Shown one piece after another: positions 1-6,575 of a DNA stretch of 10,624 nucleotides (the stretch's first letter is position 1; each line of letters opens with the position of its first letter). The position numbers and the translations under genes are program-made. Below the pieces are notes generated by a model. It saw only the letters and a program-made list of their open reading frames with translations, had not been told where the DNA came from and searched no databases. Source of the DNA: Bacteroidales bacterium (lineage in GTDB: Bacteria; Bacteroidota; Bacteroidia; Bacteroidales; UBA7960); the NCBI GenBank assembly GCA_007123065.1, contig SKSI01000202.1:1-10624 (forward strand). The letters are read 5' to 3'.

Positions 1-17
1 GGCGTTACTAGTGACAT

Positions 18-106
18 CTTTGCGTGCTCTGCGTGAAATTATTTTGCGGCCTTTGCGTGGATTTTTTTGTTCCTCGCAAAGATAAAAAAACGCAAAAAGC
101 GCAAAG
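18..106. repeat. CTTTGCG inverted-repeat cluster
   Basis: CTTTGCG occurs at 18-24 and 51-57 and TTTTGCG at 42-48. The complements CGCAAAG, CGCAAAA and CGCAAAG follow at 75-81, 91-97 and 100-106. The three left words can pair with the three right words in nested order, so the block is a degenerate dyad centred near 66. Similar CTTTGCG-rich blocks are, from my general knowledge, a frequent intergenic element in Bacteroidota genomes; their function is not known to me. It encodes no evident protein. Confidence 0.6.
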
Positions 107-182
107 AAACAGACCAGTCAGTGAACCCTTAACGCTAAACGCATTAACAACAAACAAAAAACAACGAACAAAAAACAGATAT

Positions 183-243
183 GTCATTCCCGCATTCTGG
201 CCACCGCACTTTAGCGGGGGCTTCGCACTCATAATGACTTTTT
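183..243 (+). terminator. Dyad followed by T-run, terminator-like
   Basis: GTCATT (183-188) is the exact complement of AATGAC (233-238). Inside it, CCCGC (189-193) can pair with GCGGG (214-218); alternatively CCGC (204-207) pairs with GCGG (214-217) across a 6-base loop. Five T (239-243) follow directly. It could be a rho-independent terminator of a + strand gene to the left of the window, or a dispersed palindromic repeat. The long interrupted stem makes a classical terminator only moderately likely. Confidence 0.35.
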
Positions 244-281
244 GCATCTCAGCATAATCAAAATAAATCCAAAATAATTAC

Positions 282-289
282 TAAATTTG
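282..289 (+). promoter_or_regulatory. Bacteroidota -7 motif for the cyclase gene
   Basis: TAAATTTG matches the TAnnTTTG -7 element of the Bacteroidota primary sigma factor exactly. It ends 39 bases before the ATG at 329. I find no TTG at the usual -33 spacing (17-23 bases upstream), so the promoter is only half matched. The motif also argues against the upstream TTG at 287 as a start codon, because that TTG lies inside it. Confidence 0.45.
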
Positions 290-328
290 GATAACTTCAT
301 TCGTTTTATAAAATCCATAAACCAAACC

Positions 329-1123
329 ATGAGAAATAACATAATTGCTTGTCTTTTGCTTGTGGCGATGTCCTGCACACAAAAAGATCCCGTAGCGATT
401 TTAATGGATGCCAATTGGGTGGACCTTACCCACGCCTTTGATGCAAACGCCATCTATTGGCCCACGAACGTCCCATTCTCGAAGGATACCGCATTTTATG
501 GCATCACAGACAAGGGCTATTTCTATGCATCATTTATTTTCACGGCAGAAGAGCACGGCGGTACCCATTTTGACGCTCCCCTGCATTTCGGACATCCCGA
601 CAGTCCAACAGTCGAACAAATCCCGCTGCAACAGCTTATGGGGTTTGGTGTGGTGGTGGATGTTTCGCAAACGGCCCTTAATGATCGTGACTACCTTGTT
701 TCGGTTTCAGACTTTCTGGAATGGGAAAGCCGGCATGGCACCATGCCTGACCAGTCTGTTATTTTGTTGCGGACAGGATATGGTCAGTTTTGGCTTGATC
801 CTCTGGCATATACCGGAACCGATTTTACCGGTGAGGAGGCGGTGGCGCATCTTCGGTTTCCTGGGTTGGATCCAGAAGCGGCCCAGTGGCTTGTTGATAA
901 TAGAAACATCAATGCCATTGGACTGGATACACCCAGCATCGACCGTGGAAAGTCTGAATATTTTAAGGCACATCGCATCCTGTGTGATGCCGAAATCACC
1001 ATCTATGAAAATGTCGCGAACTTAGATCAGTTGCCCGAGTCCGGAAGCTTTATCATTGCCCTCCCGATGAAAATCAAAGGGGGAAGTGGTGCACCACTGC
1101 GAATCATCGCGATGCTGCCATAA
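329..1123 (+). CDS. Cyclase-family (kynurenine formamidase-like) metal-dependent hydrolase, predicted lipoprotein
   Basis: 264 residues. The family (cyclase / kynurenine formamidase KynB-like, Pfam Cyclase) comprises Zn- or Mn-dependent amide or lactone hydrolases, and the signature HxGTHxDxPxH is seen as H76-GGTH80-F-D82-APLH86. Other family blocks visible are W30-V-D-L-T-H35 near the N-terminus, a GLDTPSID segment (198-205) and H215 in AHRILCDAEITIYEN. The length suits the family, which is often about 210-260 residues. Residues 1-16 form a short hydrophobic leader ending in AMSC, a weak lipobox with C16 as the probable lipidated residue, so the enzyme is predicted to be exported and membrane-anchored. 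I chose the ATG at 329 rather than the TTG at 287 because it gives this leader directly and the TTG sits within a -7 motif. The substrate is unknown: nothing nearby suggests tryptophan catabolism. The family call is firm, the specific reaction is not. Confidence 0.9.
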   Translation: MRNNIIACLLLVAMSCTQKDPVAILMDANWVDLTHAFDANAIYWPTNVPFSKDTAFYGITDKGYFYASFIFTAEEHGGTHFDAPLHFGHPDSPTVEQIPLQQLMGFGVVVDVSQTALNDRDYLVSVSDFLEWESRHGTMPDQSVILLRTGYGQFWLDPLAYTGTDFTGEEAVAHLRFPGLDPEAAQWLVDNRNINAIGLDTPSIDRGKSEYFKAHRILCDAEITIYENVANLDQLPESGSFIIALPMKIKGGSGAPLRIIAMLP

Positions 1124-1199
1124 TAATATGCGCTTAGCTAAAAGTCAAGAGTCAATTTCTTTAAAATTTAAACCTTCAACACTTAACCATTCTAAACCA

Positions 1200-3437
1200 A
1201 TGAACATCTCCATCAATAAAAAAGATTCCTGCACCTGTGTTGAGATTGAAGGAAGGCTTGATACACTAACCGCTGCTGATTTTGATGCAGTGTTGGCCAA
1301 AGTGCTTGAAACAGAGACCCATCTGGTCATTGATCTCGGCAAGTGCTCCTACCTGTCGAGTAACGGCATCCGGTCATTGATAATACTAACAAAAAAGCTT
1401 GCTGCCAAGGGCATGGGTAAAATGGTGCTTGCTGCACTACCTGCCGAAGTAAAACATGTAATAGAGATGGCCGGACTCCACCAGGTTTTTACTATTGTTG
1501 ATGGTGTAGCTGATGGGGTATGCATGCTGCAACAAATGCAGGAAGCCAGTCTTCATCATGGTGAAATTCGTTACGGTAAATGGTCGTTCGAATATCAGCC
1601 TGTAGAAAAACAAGGTCAAACAGTCATGATTTGGCAAAACCAGGACATTGCCGGTTATGATGAACTGGGGTTCTCAGCAGGGTTTGGTAAGCCCGCCGAA
1701 GCTGCCGGTTCGGCTGAACATGACGAATCCCTTTTTTTTACTATTGGTAATTGTGCCGTTTTTGTTCCTTTAGACCGATCTGTTGCACCTGACTTCAGAA
1801 TTAGTACTGAACCTTCGCAGGCTGGCGTATTGGTTCAGGAAGCCTGCTCTTTTCACAGTGGAGCCGATGCTTTGTTTAAGTTGAAAGATGCCGGTCCGAT
1901 CACCTGGAAGGAGATGCTGACAGTTATTTATGGCCTGTCCCAAAAAATAATCAAAGACAAGGTGATCACCGGTTTTGTGATAGCGAGTGATTGCAAAGAG
2001 TGGACAGGAATCACTACAGGATTTATGGCAGAAATAGCAACTGTAGAACATGGTGACGGCCAGCCTCTGCGTTTTGCAAAAACAAACGAAAACACACCGG
2101 ACATACCTGCCTTTGCATGTATTTCTTTGAAACTCGAAAAGCTTCATATATCAAGCGATATGAGCTCGCTGGACAATATTTTGAATGCCAATATCAGCTA
2201 TGAAAACATAACAGATCTGGTGCACCTGGACCTTGAGGACAGACTGAGTAATCCAAGTGTCTGGATTTTTATCGGACACAAAACCGCGGATGCAGCAAAG
2301 AAACGGATTGGTATCAACGCACCTGACACGTTTTTATCTGAACCGCATAAGGCCTTTCTTGCGCGCCGGTTGTATCAGGATTCTTCAAGATTAGCACTTA
2401 AGGCCCTGCAGGGAGGCTTTTCAGCGCAAACCTTTCAGGTTGCATCCTGGGATAAGGAGGGCAGACAGCTGCGGCCAACTGTATTAAAGATCGCTGATCG
2501 CGACATGATTACACGCGAGGCAAAACACTGTCGGGAATACGCCATGCCCTATATCCTCAACAATAGCGCCATGATATTGGGTACCGAATATTTTGGTGAG
2601 ACAGGTGCATTGCGCTACAATTTTGTTGGTATTGGTGGTGAAGAAAGCAAACTGAGATGGCTTACGAACTATTTCCTGGAATGGAATCCTGAACAGCTTG
2701 AACCCCTGTTTGATAAAATATTTCTGAAGATATTGAAACCCTGGTATGGACAGGCGGTGAAACAAACCATTTACCCTTATCGTGATCATGATCCAACCAA
2801 AACCTTTTTTCCGGATATCTTCCAAATAGCCCCGGATGTTCTCGGTGTTTCTTCAGATGACAAGTTCGTATTTATCAAAGAAACAGGACAAAATATGATT
2901 AACCCTTTTTGGGTCTTGAAACATCATTATCCCAAAAATGTTGATTTTTCAGTTGAATACCCCACGTCAATCTGCCATGGTGACCTCAACATGCAAAACA
3001 TCCTTCTGGATGAACAGATGAATGTATACCTGATCGACTTTTCTGAAACCCGCCCGCGTTCGGTTGTTTCAGATTTCGCGCGCCTTGAGGCGATCTTTAT
3101 GACAGAGTTTATGCCCATGGAAACGGATGAGGATTTGGCGCACATTGTGAATGTATTATCACATTTTTACAAACAATTCGATTTTGGGGATCAGCTTAAC
3201 CGGGTTGATCACGAAAACGAAGCGGTACGGCGTAATCTCTATCTGTCAGCATTGATGCAAAAATATGCCCTGCAGAGTGCCTCTGGGAACAAATCTCATG
3301 TTCCCTATTTCCTGGCAATGCTTGAATGGGTGCTTCCCGTTGTTTGCTACAAGCAGGCAACCCCACTGCAAAAAAGGCTTTCGTTCATACTGGCCTCTCT
3401 GCTATATCAGAAGCTCGGCATTGAACCATCTAATTAA
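1200..3437 (+). CDS. STAS domain fused to a central unknown region and an APH-like kinase domain
   Basis: 745 residues, no signal peptide or membrane segment, so probably cytoplasmic. Residues 1 to about 108 are a STAS domain of the anti-sigma-factor antagonist (SpoIIAA/RsbV) type: VEIEGRLDTLTA, then VIDLGKCSYLSSNGIRSLI, where S54 aligns with the serine that partner kinases phosphorylate in SpoIIAA. Residues about 120-390 match no family I recognise. From about 400 a kinase-like fold appears: a glycine-rich loop GGFSAQTF (405-412), a VAIK-type lysine K430 in TVLKIAD, a possible partner glutamate E440, a catalytic loop H593-G-D595-LNMQN600, and a metal-binding D613 in IDFSETR. This resembles aminoglycoside/choline phosphotransferase-like kinases, and possibly the kinase-like domains described in multi-component bacterial conflict systems; that second link is uncertain. 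The start is the ATG at 1200: an in-frame GTG at 1086 would overlap the upstream gene and precede the STAS fold by 38 unstructured residues. It follows the cyclase gene by 76 bp, possibly co-transcribed. The function is inferred to be signalling; the substrate is unknown. Confidence 0.85.
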   Translation: MNISINKKDSCTCVEIEGRLDTLTAADFDAVLAKVLETETHLVIDLGKCSYLSSNGIRSLIILTKKLAAKGMGKMVLAALPAEVKHVIEMAGLHQVFTIVDGVADGVCMLQQMQEASLHHGEIRYGKWSFEYQPVEKQGQTVMIWQNQDIAGYDELGFSAGFGKPAEAAGSAEHDESLFFTIGNCAVFVPLDRSVAPDFRISTEPSQAGVLVQEACSFHSGADALFKLKDAGPITWKEMLTVIYGLSQKIIKDKVITGFVIASDCKEWTGITTGFMAEIATVEHGDGQPLRFAKTNENTPDIPAFACISLKLEKLHISSDMSSLDNILNANISYENITDLVHLDLEDRLSNPSVWIFIGHKTADAAKKRIGINAPDTFLSEPHKAFLARRLYQDSSRLALKALQGGFSAQTFQVASWDKEGRQLRPTVLKIADRDMITREAKHCREYAMPYILNNSAMILGTEYFGETGALRYNFVGIGGEESKLRWLTNYFLEWNPEQLEPLFDKIFLKILKPWYGQAVKQTIYPYRDHDPTKTFFPDIFQIAPDVLGVSSDDKFVFIKETGQNMINPFWVLKHHYPKNVDFSVEYPTSICHGDLNMQNILLDEQMNVYLIDFSETRPRSVVSDFARLEAIFMTEFMPMETDEDLAHIVNVLSHFYKQFDFGDQLNRVDHENEAVRRNLYLSALMQKYALQSASGNKSHVPYFLAMLEWVLPVVCYKQATPLQKRLSFILASLLYQKLGIEPSN

Positions 3438-3468
3438 AAATCAAAAATCAATAATCAACAATTAATAA
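3438..3468. other. Convergent intergenic spacer
   Basis: Only 31 bases separate two converging stop codons. The spacer is almost all A/T with repeated ATCAA-like words and no GC-rich stem, so I see no intrinsic terminator between the two genes. Transcripts from both sides could overlap here. Confidence 0.5.
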
Positions 3469-4695
3469 TTACAAAAGCATCCAGATCAGAAACACCACGC
3501 CAAACCCAACCAGGAAAATGATCCCCAGGATCGACAAAACGACCTCCCAGCGTTTGGGCTTGTACTTTTCGGGAACATGTGGAAGAGACATTGCCCTGAA
3601 GTTGATAATGGCAAAAATGGGTGCGGCAAGGAACGATACCGTCATGGCCAGGGTGAGCATATCGCCCAGCTGATCAACAAAGAAATTGATAATCAAAAAG
3701 CTGCCGGAAACACCAGAGATAATCCAGAAAAGCTGAATGGGTTTAAATTGCTTAACCAGTTTTGGGAAAAGCAGTGTTGTTGTGTTTGCAAGTGCGCGGG
3801 GGTATGCGTCAATGGTGGTAAGGGTGGTGCTGAACATGGCAGAGAATGCTGCTACGATGATCAGTGGCCTTGTCCACGCGCCAATGCTTTCGCTGTAAAG
3901 GTCAATGAGCTGGCGTGCAAAGACCGAACCCTGTGCCGAGAGCTCCGTACCGCTGCCATACATCACCATTCTGCCAAGCACCAGGAATACGAAAGCCATG
4001 AAAACACTGACATAGTAACCAGCATGAAAATCAATCATCGTTTCGCGCATTACCGAAATCCTGTTTTGCAATTTTTCCTGCGACTTCATCCACAGCGAGG
4101 GCCACACAGAACTCTCGATAGGAGCGGGCATCCATCCCATGAACATCACTACGAAGCCAAAAGAGGCACTTGTCCATGGAGAAGCACCTTTGAAGCCCGG
4201 TTCTGCCACAGGCCCGTTGTAAATGCTGATGATCATTGCCACCACAGTGGACAGGGCAAGCACGGCTACCACCATTTTTCCGATTCGGCGAAGCCATCCA
4301 AAACCACCCAGGATGATGATCAGCGCACTGGCAACCATCAAAAACGCCGACAGTGTCGGGATTCCGATATTTGTGATGCCAAAATTGGTAGCCAAACTGC
4401 CGGCCACCATGCTTACACCTGCAATGTTGATCATGCCGGTAATCAGATTCATTCCAAGAAAAACGGCAAGGTATGGCCTGCCCAGACGCAAATATCCGTG
4501 CAGAATGCTTTCGCCTGTTGCGGCTGTGTAACGCTGTCCGTATCGAAAAAATGGATATTTAAAAAGGTTGATCAGAAATAGAATCCCCAACAAAGACCAT
4601 CCGTAGTGTGCACCTGCCTGTGTGCTGGCGACCAGATGGGAACCTCCAATGGCAGCTCCCGCCAGCAAGATGCCAGGACCAAGATATCTGTTCAT
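3469..4695 (-). CDS. Nramp-superfamily membrane transporter lacking canonical metal-binding motifs
   Basis: 408 residues, very hydrophobic, consistent with about 11 transmembrane helices and the LeuT fold of Nramp proteins. The N-terminus GPGILLAGAA (6-15) is the classical start of Nramp TM1. Canonical Nramp metal transporters bind Mn2+/Fe2+ through a DPGN motif in TM1 and an MPH motif in TM6. Here the TM1 site reads GGSH (17-20) and the TM6 site reads GWMPAPIESS (187-196), so both metal-ligand motifs are replaced. From memory, GxSHLVxSTxAG and MPAPI are shared by a separate Nramp-like clade in Bacteroidota and other bacteria whose substrate is unclear to me. Automated labels such as divalent metal transporter or MntH should therefore be treated with caution. 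The ATG start immediately precedes TM1 and has a -7 motif 45 bases upstream. The gene converges on the STAS-kinase gene and lies downstream of the PDZ-hydrolase gene on the same strand, 111 bp away. Confidence 0.88.
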   Translation of the reverse strand: MNRYLGPGILLAGAAIGGSHLVASTQAGAHYGWSLLGILFLINLFKYPFFRYGQRYTAATGESILHGYLRLGRPYLAVFLGMNLITGMINIAGVSMVAGSLATNFGITNIGIPTLSAFLMVASALIIILGGFGWLRRIGKMVVAVLALSTVVAMIISIYNGPVAEPGFKGASPWTSASFGFVVMFMGWMPAPIESSVWPSLWMKSQEKLQNRISVMRETMIDFHAGYYVSVFMAFVFLVLGRMVMYGSGTELSAQGSVFARQLIDLYSESIGAWTRPLIIVAAFSAMFSTTLTTIDAYPRALANTTTLLFPKLVKQFKPIQLFWIISGVSGSFLIINFFVDQLGDMLTLAMTVSFLAAPIFAIINFRAMSLPHVPEKYKPKRWEVVLSILGIIFLVGFGVVFLIWMLL

Positions 4696-4740
4696 TTGTA
4701 ACCTGTGTTTTTATGAAATAACATGCAACTTAACACACTA

Positions 4741-4748
4741 CAAATGTA
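4741..4748 (-). promoter_or_regulatory. Bacteroidota -7 motif for the Nramp-like gene
   Basis: Read on the minus strand the sequence is TACATTTG, an exact TAnnTTTG match ending 45 bases before the start codon at 4695. No TTG lies 17-23 bases further upstream, so the -33 element is absent or degenerate. It sits in the 111-bp gap after the PDZ-hydrolase gene, suggesting the transporter can be transcribed independently of that gene. Confidence 0.45.
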
Positions 4749-4806
4749 TTATGTTTGATTGATTTTTCTTGTCTTTTTCTACGATCAGTTTTAAAGCCTG
4801 TAAGCG

Positions 4807-6234
4807 TTAACGTTTTACCTCCTCCATCCAGTCTGCAATCAAACCGGCAATGCCAGTGTGGATGTTATTCCTGCGGTATTGGCTGTCGTTACGTATGGCC
4901 ACGGCGTGTTCAACATCATTCACATAGATGAAGCCGTGATCTACATTTGGGACGCGCATGTAGGTTGCTTTACCCGGATTGTAAAAATTAACGATGTCGG
5001 CAATTAGTTCGTGCTCCCAGGGGTTGAATGCCACAAACTCACCTTCGCCATGCAGTGAAAGTACATGAGAATTTATTTCACTCCAGGCGGTAAAAAGCCG
5101 TGTATCCTGCAGCTGATGCCAGAATGTATAATGGCGCCCGTTCATGTATCCACCATCTTCATATCTCCAGTAGCGGTCCAGAAATTCAGCCATTTCAGGG
5201 TCATCCATCAGTTCTTCCGGACTTTCCTTCTCCAGAAGAAAGCGATAATAAAAGCGGATAGACTGTTCGTGTCTGGCTTCATTGGTTAGATAATCCTGGC
5301 CTAGCAACAGGCGTTGTACGCGGGTTTGCTCGATGAGGTATTCGAACCATGGTCTTACTACAGTACCAAATACGATGATACCGCGCGGATCGAAGTCAAA
5401 GTCCATCATCGGAGCTTGCACACCGCCCATAGAGTGGCCAAAAACAAATACATTGTCCGGATCAATAAAATCATACTTTGTGAGGCTATTGTAGGATGCC
5501 GAAAATATTGCGGTTTCCTCCATCAGGTTAACTTCGGCACACGTCCGGCTACTCCGGGAGTCGCCCATGCCGGCCTTTTCGGTTTTCACAACCACATAAC
5601 CCCGCTTGCTGAAGCCTTCGAGTAGCTTCGTATAGGGATGGTATTCGCCCATGTTGTCCATCGAGGCGCAGGTATATCCCTGTATGAAAAATAATACCGG
5701 ACGTTTTCCTGATATATGCGGTTTATGGATGATGGTGCGCACGTACCCGTCTTCAAAGGGTACCTGGTCGTATATCACTTCGGCATAAGACGATGTTTCC
5801 GGCGGGAACCCCTTCATCTCGCCGGATAATTTCATCTTTTTACCGTTGCGCAAGATTTCCAGCTCAACGAGGTCCCCTTTCCGGTAGCCTGCTAATTGGT
5901 CGATGAATGGGTAAACCGAGGTGGCTGTATAATTGTTTGCCCTCAAGATGACGTCACCTGCCTGGAGACCAATTTCGGCGGCAGAGCCTCCGTCGGCCAG
6001 GTCAGCAACAAAAACGCCGGTTGACTCTTTCATGCCATTGAGCTGTGCAATTGAGTCGGTCACGTTCAGCAGTCGTACCCCAATATACCCCCTTCTGGAT
6101 AATGGTTCCTCATCAGTGATGAAGCCGTTTGCTTTTTCTGCCGGAGGTGCCGGCACTGAAGCAGTACTAATTATCAACAGTGAGAAAAATAAGGGTAATG
6201 ATTTAAATGTAAAACACAAAATTTTGTTTTTCAT
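4807..6234 (-). CDS. Exported PDZ-domain plus alpha/beta-hydrolase protein
   Basis: 475 residues. A basic N-terminus and hydrophobic stretch (about 8-25) form a signal peptide, with cleavage likely between residues 25 and 32. Residues about 48-140 are a PDZ domain: GYIGVRLLNV opening, then GGSAAEIGLQAGDVILRAN, the typical peptide-binding-groove and GDVI segment of HtrA/Tsp-type PDZ domains. Residues about 150-475 are an alpha/beta hydrolase: an oxyanion-type strand end IQGYTCASMD (185-194), nucleophile elbow GHSMGG with S268, and a C-terminal histidine H433 in VDHGF. The acid position, usually HGxxD, reads HGEGE (395-399), so E399 may replace aspartate. A serine hydrolase (esterase or peptidase-like) acting outside the cytoplasm is inferred; the substrate is unknown. 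I prefer the ATG at 6234 to an in-frame TTG two codons upstream. It is divergent from the large secreted-protein gene. Confidence 0.85.
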   Translation of the reverse strand: MKNKILCFTFKSLPLFFSLLIISTASVPAPPAEKANGFITDEEPLSRRGYIGVRLLNVTDSIAQLNGMKESTGVFVADLADGGSAAEIGLQAGDVILRANNYTATSVYPFIDQLAGYRKGDLVELEILRNGKKMKLSGEMKGFPPETSSYAEVIYDQVPFEDGYVRTIIHKPHISGKRPVLFFIQGYTCASMDNMGEYHPYTKLLEGFSKRGYVVVKTEKAGMGDSRSSRTCAEVNLMEETAIFSASYNSLTKYDFIDPDNVFVFGHSMGGVQAPMMDFDFDPRGIIVFGTVVRPWFEYLIEQTRVQRLLLGQDYLTNEARHEQSIRFYYRFLLEKESPEELMDDPEMAEFLDRYWRYEDGGYMNGRHYTFWHQLQDTRLFTAWSEINSHVLSLHGEGEFVAFNPWEHELIADIVNFYNPGKATYMRVPNVDHGFIYVNDVEHAVAIRNDSQYRRNNIHTGIAGLIADWMEEVKR

Positions 6235-6425
6235 GGTCAATAGTTATTTAAAGAATAATCATCATCATAAACAAATAATATCAATATCTATGCAAAACGT
6301 TTTAATAATCAGTATATCAAAATTTTACAAAAACATAAAAATAAAAACTGGTTCTTTCAAAACAAAAGATGTTCGCAATCGGACGCTTCTGTTATTTCAG
6401 CAAAGCATGCATTGTTGATTTGTTT

Positions 6426-6473
6426 AATCGTTTAATCGTTGAATGGATGAATCGTTTAATTGTTGAATGGATG
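6426..6473. repeat. 24-bp tandem repeat, two copies
   Basis: Two adjacent 24-base units, 6426-6449 and 6450-6473, each AATCGTTTAAT, then C or T, then GTTGAATGGATG. They differ only at 6437 (C) versus 6461 (T). A further half-match, TTTAATCG, precedes them at 6423-6430. The unit resembles GTTTAATCGTTGAAT-type intergenic repeats I associate with Bacteroidota genomes. No coding role is apparent. Confidence 0.8.
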
Positions 6474-6499
6474 ATTCTTATCCAGCCAATTTTTATCAG

Positions 6500-6554
6500 T
6501 GCCACCACTTAGCAAAGGCGGTTTAAAATACCGTTAAGCTCGGATTGTGTGGCA
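6500..6554. promoter_or_regulatory. Nested inverted repeat overlapping the -33 element
   Basis: TGCCAC (6500-6505) is the complement of GTGGCA (6549-6554). Within it, AGC (6511-6513) faces GCT (6538-6540) and CGGT (6519-6522) faces ACCG (6530-6533) across a 7-base loop. The right outer arm starts two bases after the TTG of the promoter at 6545, so a protein bound here could influence transcription of the large secreted-protein gene. Arms are short and chance pairing is possible. Confidence 0.3.
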
Positions 6555-6575
6555 GGTCTCCTTTCTCTACGTTTG
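6545..6575 (+). promoter_or_regulatory. Bacteroidota-type promoter of the large secreted-protein gene
   Basis: TTG at 6545-6547 is followed after 20 bases by TACGTTTG at 6568-6575, an exact TAnnTTTG. This matches the -33/-7 arrangement of the Bacteroidota primary sigma factor in both motif and spacing. The -7 motif ends 39 bases before the ATG at 6615. An A-rich leader (AAAAAGAAAAAAA) stands directly before that ATG in place of a strong Shine-Dalgarno site, as is usual in this phylum. Confidence 0.6.

Larger units (their letters stand above)
1..328. other. Non-coding leader region upstream of the cyclase gene
   Basis: I see no credible gene here. Short open frames cross it on both strands, but their translations are low-complexity and have no recognisable domain. 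It holds a cluster of CTTTGCG/CGCAAAG words (18-106), an AT-rich stretch (about 107-180), a GC-richer dyad followed by five T (183-243) and a -7 promoter motif (282-289). Whatever gene lies to the left ends before the window. Confidence 0.75.

Noticed and set aside
287..328. TTG start at 287 for the cyclase gene
   Set aside because: The codon lies within a TAnnTTTG -7 motif, and the 14 extra residues would bury the lipoprotein leader that starts at the ATG at 329.
1086..1199. In-frame upstream extension (GTG at 1086) of the STAS-kinase gene
   Set aside because: It would overlap the end of the cyclase gene and add 38 residues with no fold before the STAS domain; the ATG at 1200 begins the first STAS strand directly.
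1770..2147. A 125-codon open frame on the minus strand
   Set aside because: It is antisense to the central part of the STAS-kinase gene; its Cys- and Phe-rich translation has no recognisable domain.
3577..4581. A 334-codon open frame on the + strand
   Set aside because: It is antisense to the Nramp-like gene; its translation is rich in His, Cys, Lys and Asn with no domain, whereas the minus-strand frame gives a clear membrane transporter.
4800..4818. Palindrome CGTTAACG at the 3' end of the PDZ-hydrolase gene as a terminator
   Set aside because: The stem is only four base pairs each side with no loop and poor extension, and it includes the stop codon; too weak to call.
5933..6418. A 161-codon open frame on the + strand reaching into the intergenic region
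   Set aside because: Most of it is antisense to the PDZ domain and signal peptide of the minus-strand gene, and its tail is low-complexity Lys/Ile/Asn.
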